In this document: positions 32,003 to 42,182 of the stretch, piece by piece
How the letters are laid out: each line of letters starts with the position of its first letter
Numbering within the stretch: position 1 is the first letter of the stretch
NCBI RefSeq assembly: GCF_905171765.1
Contig: NC_053391.1
Span: 192,706,559 to 192,770,558 of the forward strand
DNA from: Bufo bufo
Taxonomy: Eukaryota > Chordata > Amphibia > Anura > Bufonidae
Direction of reading: 5' to 3'
Length of the DNA stretch: 64,000 nucleotides
Program-made: the position numbers and the translations under genes
The notes under the pieces: generated by a model
What the model saw: the letters and a program-made list of their open reading frames with translations, nothing else
What the model was told of the DNA's origin: nothing
The model's database searches: none

Positions 32003-32805
32003 AGGGCGAATTTTTAAAAAATTTGATTCAGACAGTTCGCTGAATTTTCTAAAAAGATTTGAATCGATCCAAATTTATTTGTGACAAATCACGTTAAAAA
32101 TCAGCTATTTCCCGGCTGCAGAGAGCCTGTATATTGGTGTAGAACACTGTGCATTGCAGAAGTCCGCTGTGGTACTCAAACAGTCACTTTGTGTCTGTAT
32201 GACAGGCAGTTGACAGGCGTCACTCTTAGAATCACTTCACACTTCACTTATTTAGTCAGTTACAGGACCAAAACTGACCAAATAACTCAAGTGTGAACTT
32301 AACCTTATAGGTCAATGTTAGCGTCAGGTATAAAGAACTGTGCAGTGGCCCAAGATTGTACTATAGAGTGAAAGAGTGCACTCCTTTTACACCGTCATCA
32401 GCTGATTCCACATAGATTTCTACAGAAACTGTTCTGTTACACAATGATACGAGAGTGGAGAGGGTGTTAGCAGTAAGTTTGCCCTTCTTCTGATCCGTCA
32501 TAAGAACAACCCCCAAAAAATAAATCCTGTCTTTTGAGCACCTGCCTTCACACGGTCAACATTTGGTTAGTAATCCATCAGTATTGCTAGGCCCAAAAAA
32601 AAAACAGGAGTGGATCTAAAACTGAAATGACACACGATTGGAAAGTTTGCATGTCTTCTTTGTTTTATGATACAGGTCTTATGGCGGTTACAAAGACACG
32701 GTTCGTTGTGTTTATCATTTTTCCATCCTTTAGGCAGTTTAGGAGAAAGGTAAACTAAATGGTGATATAAACAAGGCCAAACAGAGACAATAGTGGTCCT
32801 GTCAT

Positions 32806-33070
32806 AGAGCGGGGAGGGTGGCAATCGCATGAGGAGTCAATACAATGTCTCAGTCACAGAGTGTTGAGGTGACAACTGCATGAGGAGTCAGCACAATGTC
32901 CCAGTCACAGAGTGGTGAGGTGGCAAACGCATAAGGAGTCAACACAGTGGCCCAGTTACAGAGTCGTGAGGTGTCAACCGCATGAGGAGTCAACACAGTG
33001 GCCTAGTCACATAGTGGTAAGGATGGCAACCACATGAGGACTCAACACAGTGGCCCAGTCACAGAGTGGG
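32806..33070. repeat. Minisatellite, about 57-bp unit
   Basis: Five variable copies of a unit containing 'GCATGAGGAGTCAACACAGT' and 'CAGTCACAGAGTGGTGAGG'. It lies in the non-coding part of hAT copy 2. Confidence 0.75.
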
Positions 33071-33233
33071 AACAGTGGGGGGCAACAGCAGTGGCAGTAA
33101 CAGCACAAAATGGTGTGTGGCAGTAGGAGAACATGGCATCAGGTGGGTGGCAGCATCAGAATAGGGGCAGAAGCAGGTGGCCAGAAGAAACGGGTCTCTT
33201 TTCACAAAGTTTAGGTGTGGCACTCAGAATGAT

Positions 33234-34368
33234 CTAATCTGATGCATCAGGCACTGGCGTGTGGAAATCCTGGCTGATCCACGCCTGATTCTTCCTCACA
33301 AAGGTCAGTCTCTCCACATTTTGGGTGGGAAGGCGAGTTCTGCTTGGGGTAACTATTCCCCCAGCTGCACTAAACACCATCTCTGATACCACAGTACTGG
33401 CTGGGTAGGAAAGCTTGTCCAGGGTAAACTCAGCCAGTTGCGGCCACAAATCAAGTTTGGCAGCCCAGTAGTCCAGGGGATCTTCGATGTGGAGTGGCAG
33501 GGTGCAGTCCAAGTATGCCACCACCCACTGGTTCAGGTTCTGCTCCCTGTGTTGCTGCTGCTGGTGGGTGTTTTGTTCAGTATGCGGGTGAAGGAAACTG
33601 CTCATTAGAGTCTCCAGACTTAAGCCCTCTGCGCTCACGTTCCACTGCCATCGGTCCCCTCCTCCAGCACCGATGGCAGTGGAATGTGAGTGCAGAGGGC
33701 CCCCCGCTCAGACCTTCGTGAGGATGGGTGATGGCGCACATGGGCAGAGGCCAACTGACTACATAGGATGTCTCGATAGTAGTTGAGTTTATTCACCCTC
33801 TCAGTGGGTGGAAAAAAGGCCTCCATTTCGGAGCAGTAGCGAGGGTCTAACATGTTGACGAGTCAGTAGTCATCCCACTGCCGAATGGTGATATTACGGC
33901 TGTCGCTACGCAAGCAACTCAGCATGCATCTGGCCATTTGCGCAAGGGACTCAGAGGGACACCCTGCCTCCTTCTCCACTGCATACTGCCACGGTGTGTT
34001 GGGGTCATCTGCCTGGTCTTCCTCATTACCCTCTAGCTCCACCTGCTCCTCTCCTGTCACTTGTGCAGAAAAAACACCCATTTCTGTATACATTTCTTGT
34101 GCAAGGATGCCCTCCTCCTCCAGTTCAGTCCACACAGGGCTCAGGTGGTCGTGAGATGTAGGGGCCACTTCTCCTGTCCCCTGGCCAGCCAGATTAATTA
34201 GCATCAGCTCCAGGACGTGAAGGAGTGGAATGACATTGCTCATCTCATAGTCCTGGCGACTGACAAATAAAGTGGCCACCTCAAATGGCCTGAGCAAACG
34301 GCAGGTGTCACGCATGAGCTGCCACTGCCTAACGTTGAAATTACACAGAGGAGTGCTCCTGTCCGCTT
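33234..34368 (-). pseudogene. hAT transposase pseudogene, C-terminal half
   Basis: Minus strand, three frames in order. 34315-33863: 'LRPFEVATLFVSRQDYEMS', an acidic Glu-rich linker and 'RSDSRNITIRQWDDY'. 33853-33635: 'MLDPRYCSEMEAFFPP', the LDPR(Y/F) block of hAT catalytic domains. 33638-33234: 'VVAYLDC', 'DPLDYWAAKLDLWPQLAEF', 'YPASTVVSEMVFSAAGGIV' and 'ERLTFVRKNQAWI', a complete hAT dimerisation domain ending at a normal stop. The zinc-finger and N-terminal catalytic half are missing. The dimerisation domain is much better kept than in the copy at 9600-10990. Confidence 0.85.
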
Positions 34369-34490
34369 GTTGGGGAACGCAATAGGGTACAACGACTTGG
34401 AGTGCGCGGATATCACTGTTAAAATAAAGTGTATTTTACAAAGTATCAGTTTTGACAGATAAATCTCACCACTACACGGGTGATACTTAG
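33963..34490. repeat. 528-bp direct duplication flanking PLE2, left copy
   Basis: Identical in length and almost in sequence to 41019-41546; I found one difference (AAAGTGTATT versus AAAGTCTATT). It covers hAT transposase sequence plus about 120 bp of the next repeat, so it arose after those were joined. It sits where a target-site duplication would be. Confidence 0.9.
34369..34490. repeat. Unidentified element X, left part
   Basis: Sequence from TGGGGAACGC to GATACTTAG truncates the hAT. It recurs after PLE2 at 41425-41546 and there continues to about 41833 with a 'GATGACGTCAC' site and AT-rich sequence. No coding frame or terminus was recognised. Confidence 0.4.
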
Positions 34491-35692
34491 TCTGTGAATC
34501 TGCAACTTGGAGCATCATTTTTTCTGCCCCCTGGAGCACCCCTGACTGCGGACCACTATATGGAGAGATCTCAGGATGGGATAAGTACAACATATACATG
34601 AGTTCTATCGTCATTAATCTGTCCATTCCTGTACTATTGTTATGGTCTACTAAAGTGGAACACCGCCTCGGGGTGCTCCAGCTATTTTGGTTCTTTTCTT
34701 TCATCTTTTTATGAAAAGGGCCATGTAGCCGCTTCATTCTAGCAGCAATCTATTTTCTTTTTACCTCTTAATACAGTCTCCTGATGAACCTTTTGATTTA
34801 AGGGGAAACGCGTTGAGACTTTGTACGGAGTGTTATACTCCATGTCATGAGATTTTTTGACTGAGTGTAGCAAACAAATTTTTGGTAGAGAGTTACCCAT
34901 TGGTATAAAACGTCTTTATCATTCTATTGCACATTCAGCATTTTCTGACATGGTGGATTATCAAATTACACCACTGTGACTATCATTTCTGAGATTTTGA
35001 AATCGACTGCTGAAGAATAACCGTTGTTACTACATGTCTTTCTACACCAATGTAAATGTATTGCCATCTATCTTTGATTAAGTGTACGTACATTGATTTT
35101 CGGCAATCGAAGCGACAATCAGCCCTGGTGTGATTTTTATCCACTGATCACTGTTTGGGCGTTGCTCTTGCCTTGGAATAACCGTATCCTTCAGTTTCTT
35201 GTTTAACCAATGTTGACGTATGATCTGGATACTTACATGCTGTGAGAAATATCTTTACCTTGACCGCTGTAGAATAACCGTTACGTTTGCTCGTTTATCT
35301 TTAAACTACTTTTGATGCATGACCCGGACATCCATATGGGTCTTTTTGCTACAAGGGCCTACTAAGGACAGACAGACTAGGCACGGGGACGGAGTGTTCC
35401 CACCATCAGGGTGCATCTCCGGGCTGAGAGAAGTCCAGGGACACCTTAGGGATACACCAGAGACCCAGATGGTTTGTCGTGTGGTTGTACTATCAATACG
35501 AGCCACCTTGTCTGTCACTTTCATCTGGCCTCCAGTGTCTGTTTGTGAGTGTTGTATGTTTATTAGTCCCCAGGTGAGGGGTTGTGTAATATTTTAAACG
35601 TGATATTAAAAGTTATATTTTAGGTAGTTGGCTCCTGTGATTCGCTTCTCTATGTACAACTACCCTTTACGCATTTAATTTAGCTTCGATTA
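34491..35692 (+). repeat. PLE2 upstream pseudo-LTR
   Basis: Direct repeat of 39819-41018, from TCTGTGAATCTGC to ...TTTAGCTTCGATTA. It ends 9 bp before the ATG of the PLE frame, so it supplies the leader and presumably the promoter. Differences from the other copy: TTACTAC versus TTCCTAC near 35020, and a 2-base length difference in GATATTAAAAG near 35610. The TATA-like ATAAAT upstream of the second copy (39806) is absent before this one. Confidence 0.9.
34776..34819 (+). ncRNA. Hammerhead ribozyme, upstream pseudo-LTR of PLE2
   Basis: Stem I strand GTCTC, then CTGATGA (34781-34787), stem II CCTT...AAGG with a loop, GAAA (34805-34808), a minimal CGC stem III, GUU cleavage triplet, and GAGAC (34815-34819), which pairs exactly with GTCTC. 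All conserved core positions are present. Minimal type-I hammerheads are known in PLE pseudo-LTRs. Activity is inferred. Confidence 0.8.
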
Positions 35693-35701
35693 ATTGTCCC
35701 T

Positions 35702-38700
35702 ATGGCTAGTTTTTTGTCAGGAACACTGTTCACTGAGGATCTCATTAAGGAAGCAAGGGATATCTTTTCAGACAAGGAACTTCCAGGCATCTCAAACTCG
35801 CTCACCTGCAAGCTCACTTTCACTGATCTCTATGAAGAGTACAAAAATAATATTAAATCCTGGTGGGAAATCAAGTCCCTTGAGAGTTACCTTGAACATA
35901 AAATCATACCGCGGGGATTACGCATTGGAATTACCCCCGCCGAACGTATACGCTCCCCTGGTCTCCTGTCCCAATGGGAACAGGAGCTAACCAGTAGCTC
36001 ACTAAGACTTATGAACTTACTCCTGTCCGAGGAACGCATCTATTTTGAAAAATCATCAGAAAAACTCAGGGGCTCTATTGAACTGGCTGTGACCCTTAAG
36101 ACTGACCCGGAATTTAATCGACGGGAGTCCTCCCTACAGACGGCGGTGGAGAGATTCCAAGGGCAGATTAAGGAGAGAAAGCACAGACAGTTCAATAGGG
36201 ACCTGAGAGAATTCAGGGAAAATAGAGCTTATCAGTTTGAAAAACCGCAGAATCAACTTGAAACTGACATATCGTCTTCCGAACAGGAGTTCTCGGACAG
36301 TGAGGTACCAAGCAATAGGGGGAGATATAACACAAGACAGGGACAGAGGGGAAGGGGTCGAGGATATTCCAATAAGAATAAAAAATGGCCAAAAACCAGT
36401 GGTCAGAGAGGAAGAGTATCCCCCACCATCTGGACCCTCCTCCACATCCTCTTCATCTATTCCGGCACCAGCTACACAGGGCAGTTTTTTAGGAAAGGGT
36501 GGCCCGTATCAGCTGCGGGATCGTCCGTAATTCGGACGCACCCGGGGACCCCCGACCAATTACAGATTGTAAATCTTTCTCCTCGAGTCTTTAGTGCAGT
36601 AGAAGAATCGTTACTTCGGCGGGGCCTTTCCTTTGTTCCCACCACGAGGTTTGATCCTTTTGTTTGGACCAAGGATCTTCATCTATTCGCCAGGAAACCT
36701 AAATGGCACAAGTTTATGAAAAACAACGATCGCAGGACTTGTGAACAGTTGGGCTTGCAGGTGAGTGACTTTGCAGACCTGAGAACTCTCTGTGATCTGC
36801 AGGAAGAGGGTTCACGTACACCGGGTTTTGGTCCATTCACTGATCTCCGTCCTAAGAGTAAGAGACAACCCCCTCCCATGAATTACGATCATATAGAATT
36901 TTTTTTACAGATGACCACTGATGAAATCAATAGATTACCCCCTAAGAAACCCCATTTCCATAACCTATCTGGGGAAGAGATGGAAGCATTGCGCAATCTT
37001 GAAAAGGATACCTCAATTATAGTCAAACCGGCGGATAAAGGGGGAAATATGGTAGTGATGGGACACATACAATATAAACTTATGTGTAAACAACTGTTGA
37101 ATGATAAGAGCTGTTACCGGGTATTACCTTCTGACCCAACGGAATCTTTCCTGGGAGATCTGTCACTTATTCTTCAGGACGGTTTAACAAATCGGGTGAT
37201 CAGTGATGCCGAATATCGTTTCTTACTCCCAACGAAACCCCAGACTGCCACGTTTTATGGGTTACCAAAAATTCACAAAGGAACATCCCCCCTCAAAGGC
37301 CGCCCCATCGTGTCGGGGGTTGACTCTATTATTCAGAACAGTGGTATATATATTGATAGTGTACTCAAAAGCTTTGTGTCTTCCCTTCCATCCTACACAA
37401 GAGACACGATGGATTTCCTGCGTAAAATTGAGGCATTGAGCATCGATCCATCGTGGTCTCTTGGTAGTGTGGATGTGGAGTCGCTTTATAGTTCGATTCC
37501 CCATGAGAAGGGCCTCATGGCTACATCTGCGTATCTCAGGACAAGGGCAGTGAGCCATGGGGTACACAATTCCTTTGTGCTAACCCTTCTTGAGTTTGTG
37601 CTTACACACAATTTTTTTCTTTTTGATGGGTAGTTCTTCCACCAGCTCAGGAGGACCGCGATGGGCAGTCCCTGTGCCCCCACTTACGCGAATCTCCTCC
37701 TGGGCTGGTGGGAGGACCAAGTGGTCTTTCCTGATACACCATCTTGGTGGGGTGACAAGATCGTCTTCTGGACCAGGTACATCGACGATGTATTTATCAT
37801 CTGGAATGGCAGCTCGGATGAATTTGACCTGTTCATCAGGGCCCTGAATGTCAACGATGTGGGATTATCTTTTACATCTGAGTTTAGCCCAGAATCGTTG
37901 ACTTTCCTTGATGTAAGGGTCACCAAAACCGGGGACGGTCTTGTCACCTCCACGTTCAGGAAATCCACGGCCACCAACAGCCTGCTACACTGGGACAGTC
38001 ACCATCCAGTGAGTCTCAAGAAGGGTATCCCCCGCGGACAGTATCTGCGGATGAGAAGGAATTGTTCTGACCGTGAGAGCTTCCATTATGAGTCTAAAAA
38101 AATTACAAAAGAGATTTTCCACTAGGGGCTACCCCCAACACATTCTTGGGATGGCCTTTTAAAACGCATCTCTCTGTGAGCGCAATACCCTCTTGATACC
38201 AAGGCAGTCAAGGGGGAGCGACGAGATCATTAGAATTATCTCGACGTTTGATACCATGAGCCAGGAGGTGAGGGATATTATCACCAAGTACTGACCCATT
38301 CTATTAATGGACCCTGATGTATCGGATAAACTTCCTTCCCGTCCCAGCATTACGTTCAGGAGAGGCAGATGCCTCCGCGATAGATTGGTGCATAGTCACT
38401 ATCTGGGGCCTGCCCCCAAGGGAACATGGCTGGACCGGAAACCACTTGGTACCTTCCGTTGTGGATCCTGTCTGGCGTGCAAAAATATCAATAACACCAA
38501 AATGAACGTATGCTCAGTGACGGGCAAAACATATGACATCCGCGACTTTATTAACTGTCGTAGCGAGGGGGTGGTCTATTTAGCTCAATGTGCATGCCCT
38601 AAGGACTATGTGGGCAAAACTTTCAGAGAATTTCGTAAGCGCATATTGGAACATCTGAATGATATAAAAAACAAAAAAGACACCCCTCTTGCGAATCATA

Positions 38701-38888
38701 TGTGGGAAGCACATCACGGAGATTCGAGATTACTTCGCTTCTCCGGTTTGGAATTGGTCAGACTCTCACCCAGGAGGGGCGACTGGGACCGCAGGATCCT
38801 CCAGAAGGAGTCTGGGTGGATCTTCCGGTTCCAGTCGCAATCTCCAGCGGGTTTGAATGAACAGCTTACCTTTACTTGTTTTTTGTGA
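35702..38888 (+). pseudogene. PLE2 reverse transcriptase / GIY-YIG endonuclease, four lesions
   Basis: ATG 35702 starts an open stretch of 643 codons. Residues 1-280: N-terminal extension with a Gly/Arg-rich basic patch ('RGRYNTRQGQRGRGRGY'). RT: 'VKPADKGGNMVV', 'YGLPKIHKG', 'GRPIVSGVDS', 'GSVDVESLYSSIP' (A), then TAG at 37631 in 'FDG-stop-FFHQL', 'AMGSPCAPTYANL' (B), 'FWTRYIDDVFIIW' (C, DD pair). An extra A in the run 38096-38102 shifts frame. TAA (38160) and TGA (38292) follow. 38307-38888 gives the cysteine cluster 'FRCGSCLACKN', 'GVVYLAQCACPKDYVG' (GIY-YIG) and 'RILEHLNDIKN', stop at 38886-38888. All catalytic motifs survive. A live enzyme copies PLE RNA at nicked chromosomal DNA. Neptune-like assignment, from the cysteine cluster, is tentative. 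Confidence 0.9.
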
Positions 38889-39818
38889 GTTTAGGTTCTT
38901 GGAATTCCTGTCTCTGTTTGACCCGTCACTTCATCCTCATTTGATAATTGACTAAAAGCTTATCGACACGTGAAGTGTCATTTCGTATGTAGGTCCTTTT
39001 TACATCAGTAAGGCCCCCTTATCATTTACAAGTATTGTATCCATTTATTAAATATACATTTTATAAACCATATTTCATTTGCAGATTGTATGTGGTTTCA
39101 CACCTGACGTATCTAGTTGAACATTGGCTCCAAAGTATCCATCGGTGTTTTTACAACTGTCAATTCAACCTCTGCTCATTATCTGGCCATCTCCCAATGT
39201 CTTCCCTACTGTCTCCATCTGGGTTCCCCCCTCCCACAGTGGGCTGTCCTGGTCTTCCTGTACCCATTCCTTGATCCATCTATAAAGAATGAATAAAATA
39301 CCGTCGATTTGGGGCAGTAGTAGAAAAGATCGTACAGTGGAACGCATAACCACGCCCCCTTTTTATCGCTGTGGAACGCATGAGCTTTTACCTGCGTTTA
39401 TCGATGACACAGGCGGCTCATGATTGGGTGCGGATGGTGGAACGCATAACCACGCCCCTTTTGAATCGCGGTTGAACGCATGAGTCTGAGCCGGCTGCAT
39501 ACTGATGATGCAGGCGGCGTCTGATTGGATGCCGGAGGTGGAACGCACGGCCATATTGGCAATCCTGGCGTGCGTTCCAGCAGCGATCAGAGATACACAG
39601 CTATGAGAGAAGAAAGTTGGGGAGCATGATTCAGATACCGGCAGTGAGTTGAATATGATGATTGGGGTCATTTGTTATATACCACCACCTAAAGAGTGGT
39701 ACTATCTAATCCTGCTTAATTTACCTGGATGTCTGCATCACATGGGGTAATGGGGATGATGTGATTGGTCCTGGATTTTTGGGGGGACCGCCCTCACCTG
39801 CAGGGTATAAATAGTCAG
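38889..39818. other. PLE2 3' region between ORF and downstream pseudo-LTR
   Basis: Non-coding. 39339-39490 has two copies of a ~115-bp unit with 'GGAACGCATAACCACGCCCC' and 'GAACGCATGAG'. Just before the pseudo-LTR a TATAAATAG box lies at 39806-39814, possibly the start of transcription for the next unit. Confidence 0.6.
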
Positions 39819-41018
39819 TCTGTGAATCTGCAACTTGGAGCATCATTTTTTCTGCCCCCTGGAGCACCCCTGACTGCGGACCACTATATGGAGAGATCTC
39901 AGGATGGGATAAGTACAACATATACATGAGTTCTATCGTCATTAATCTGTCCATTCCTGTACTATTGTTATGGTCTACTAAAGTGGAACACCGCCTCGGG
40001 GTGCTCCAGCTATTTTGGTTCTTTTCTTTCATCTTTTTATGAAAAGGGCCATGTAGCCGCTTCATTCTAGCAGCAATCTATTTTCTTTTTACCTCTTAAT
40101 ACAGTCTCCTGATGAACCTTTTGATTTAAGGGGAAACGCGTTGAGACTTTGTACGGAGTGTTATACTCCATGTCATGAGATTTTTTGACTGAGTGTAGCA
40201 AACAAATTTTTGGTAGAGAGTTACCCATTGGTATAAAACGTCTTTATCATTCTATTGCACATTCAGCATTTTCTGACATGGTGGATTATCAAATTACACC
40301 ACTGTGACTATCATTTCTGAGATTTTGAAATCGACTGCTGAAGAATAACCGTTGTTCCTACATGTCTTTCTACACCAATGTAAATGTATTGCCATCTATC
40401 TTTGATTAAGTGTACGTACATTGATTTTCGGCAATCGAAGCGACAATCAGCCCTGGTGTGATTTTTATCCACTGATCACTGTTTGGGCGTTGCTCTTGCC
40501 TTGGAATAACCGTATCCTTCAGTTTCTTGTTTAACCAATGTTGACGTATGATCTGGATACTTACATGCTGTGAGAAATATCTTTACCTTGACCGCTGTAG
40601 AATAACCGTTACGTTTGCTCGTTTATCTTTAAACTACTTTTGATGCATGACCCGGACATCCATATGGGTCTTTTTGCTACAAGGGCCTACTAAGGACAGA
40701 CAGACTAGGCACGGGGACGGAGTGTTCCCACCATCAGGGTGCATCTCCGGGCTGAGAGAAGTCCAGGGACACCTTAGGGATACACCAGAGACCCAGATGG
40801 TTTGTCGTGTGGTTGTACTATCAATACGAGCCACCTTGTCTGTCACTTTCATCTGGCCTCCAGTGTCTGTTTGTGAGTGTTGTATGTTTATTAGTCCCCA
40901 GGTGAGGGGTTGTGTAATATTTTAAACGTGATATTAAGTTATATTTTAGGTAGTTGGCTCCTGTGATTCGCTTCTCTATGTACAACTACCCTTTACGCAT
41001 TTAATTTAGCTTCGATTA
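39819..41018 (+). repeat. PLE2 downstream pseudo-LTR
   Basis: Second copy of the 1.2-kb direct repeat, abutting the right 528-bp duplication at 41019. It is 2 bp shorter than the upstream copy because of the A-run difference near 40935. Confidence 0.9.
40104..40147 (+). ncRNA. Hammerhead ribozyme, downstream pseudo-LTR of PLE2
   Basis: Identical to the motif at 34776-34819: GTCTC, CTGATGA at 40109-40115, CCTT/AAGG stem II, GAAAC, GUU, GAGAC. Paired ribozymes in the two pseudo-LTRs would cut a read-through transcript into unit-length RNA. Confidence 0.8.
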
Positions 41019-41546
41019 CCTGCCTCCTTCTCCACTGCATACTGCCACGGTGTGTTGGGGTCATCTGCCTGGTCTTCCTCATTACCCTCTAGCTCCACCT
41101 GCTCCTCTCCTGTCACTTGTGCAGAAAAAACACCCATTTCTGTATACATTTCTTGTGCAAGGATGCCCTCCTCCTCCAGTTCAGTCCACACAGGGCTCAG
41201 GTGGTCGTGAGATGTAGGGGCCACTTCTCCTGTCCCCTGGCCAGCCAGATTAATTAGCATCAGCTCCAGGACGTGAAGGAGTGGAATGACATTGCTCATC
41301 TCATAGTCCTGGCGACTGACAAATAAAGTGGCCACCTCAAATGGCCTGAGCAAACGGCAGGTGTCACGCATGAGCTGCCACTGCCTAACGTTGAAATTAC
41401 ACAGAGGAGTGCTCCTGTCCGCTTGTTGGGGAACGCAATAGGGTACAACGACTTGGAGTGCGCGGATATCACTGTTAAAATAAAGTCTATTTTACAAAGT
41501 ATCAGTTTTGACAGATAAATCTCACCACTACACGGGTGATACTTAG
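41019..41546. repeat. 528-bp direct duplication flanking PLE2, right copy
   Basis: Constant offset of 7,056 bp from 33963-34490. It includes hAT transposase sequence on the minus strand (open from 41371 to 41006, ending in the PLE). Beyond it, unique element X sequence continues from 41547, as it would if the left side were interrupted. Confidence 0.9.
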
Positions 41547-41833
41547 TCTCTCCTCCTGATAAGCCGGTTGGCAGTGCTGGCCTAATTACACTTGTCTCGT
41601 CAGCGGTCCAGTGGTCTTTATAGCTTATTTGCTCAGGGCATTCGGTATGGTAAACCCCCTCTTCGGGAAAGGAAACTTTAAGATGACGTCACTATAGGTA
41701 TTTTGCGGACCCTCGTGCAAAAGTGGAGACTCAGGAGAAAAAAATTGAGAGAAAAAACACCTTGTGCAGGACGTAGCAGTTTGTTTTGTTCTGTTATACT
41801 CACAAAATTGAATCTTTTAAAAAGCATATGATC
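41547..41833. other. Element X, right part, unassigned
   Basis: Continuation of the sequence at 34369-34490. It carries GATGACGTCAC (41684-41694), a CRE-like palindrome, and AT-rich DNA. Nothing coding was recognised. Confidence 0.3.
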
Positions 41834-42001
41834 AGGGCTCGAGTCCTGCAGGAACGCGTGGGAACGGCGTTCCTGCACTTTTTTCTTAGCAGGAACGCCG
41901 TTCCCTTTCAGCAGGGCAGCGCATTGTGCCACTCAACACTGTCGGCGCCCCGCTCTGGCGCAGCATGAAGAGAGGGACTGACAGGAGGGAAGCGCCTCAA
42001 G

Positions 42002-42180
42002 TGTAGCGTGGCCGAGCTCTGTCCGATCCGTGGTACAGGAGCTTTTGTTTCCTGTACCCGGCCGAACTGACAGGAAGTGCTCACTTAGTGTGCACTTCCT
42101 TTTAGTCCGGCCGGGTACAGAAAACAAATGCTCCTGTACCACGGATCGGACAGAGCTCGGCCACGCTACACCTGAGGTGG
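42002..42180. repeat. Palindrome with ~80-bp arms
   Basis: 'GTGTAGCGTGGCCGAGCTC' on the left is the complement of 'GAGCTCGGCCACGCTACAC' on the right, and pairing continues through 'CCTGTACCCGGCC' to a centre near 42092. It abuts the purine-rich minisatellite. The segment 41834-42000 starts CAGGGCTCGAG, a possible hAT terminus whose partner I did not find. Confidence 0.85.
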
Positions 42181-42182
42181 GT

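Larger units (their letters stand above)
32003..34368 (-). mobile_element. hAT DNA transposon copy 2, degenerate
   Basis: The left end 'GCGAATTTTTAAAAAATTTG' and AT-rich sequence match the subterminal region of hAT copy 1. Non-coding sequence to about 33230 includes a ~57-bp tandem repeat; the rest is the transposase pseudogene. The right part stops at about 34368, where unrelated sequence begins ('TGGGGAACGCAATAGGG'). Its last ~400 bp are duplicated beyond the PLE (from 41019). Confidence 0.65.
34491..41018 (+). mobile_element. Penelope-like element 2, full structure with direct pseudo-LTRs
   Basis: Two ~1.2-kb direct repeats (34491-35692, 39819-41018) enclose one long RT-endonuclease frame (35702-38888) and a 0.93-kb 3' region. 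The repeats differ at two places I could find, so the copy is young. Each contains a hammerhead motif. The whole is flanked by 528-bp direct duplications. The arrangement pLTR-ORF-pLTR is established for PLEs. Insertion is in element X, which itself truncates hAT copy 2. Confidence 0.85.
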
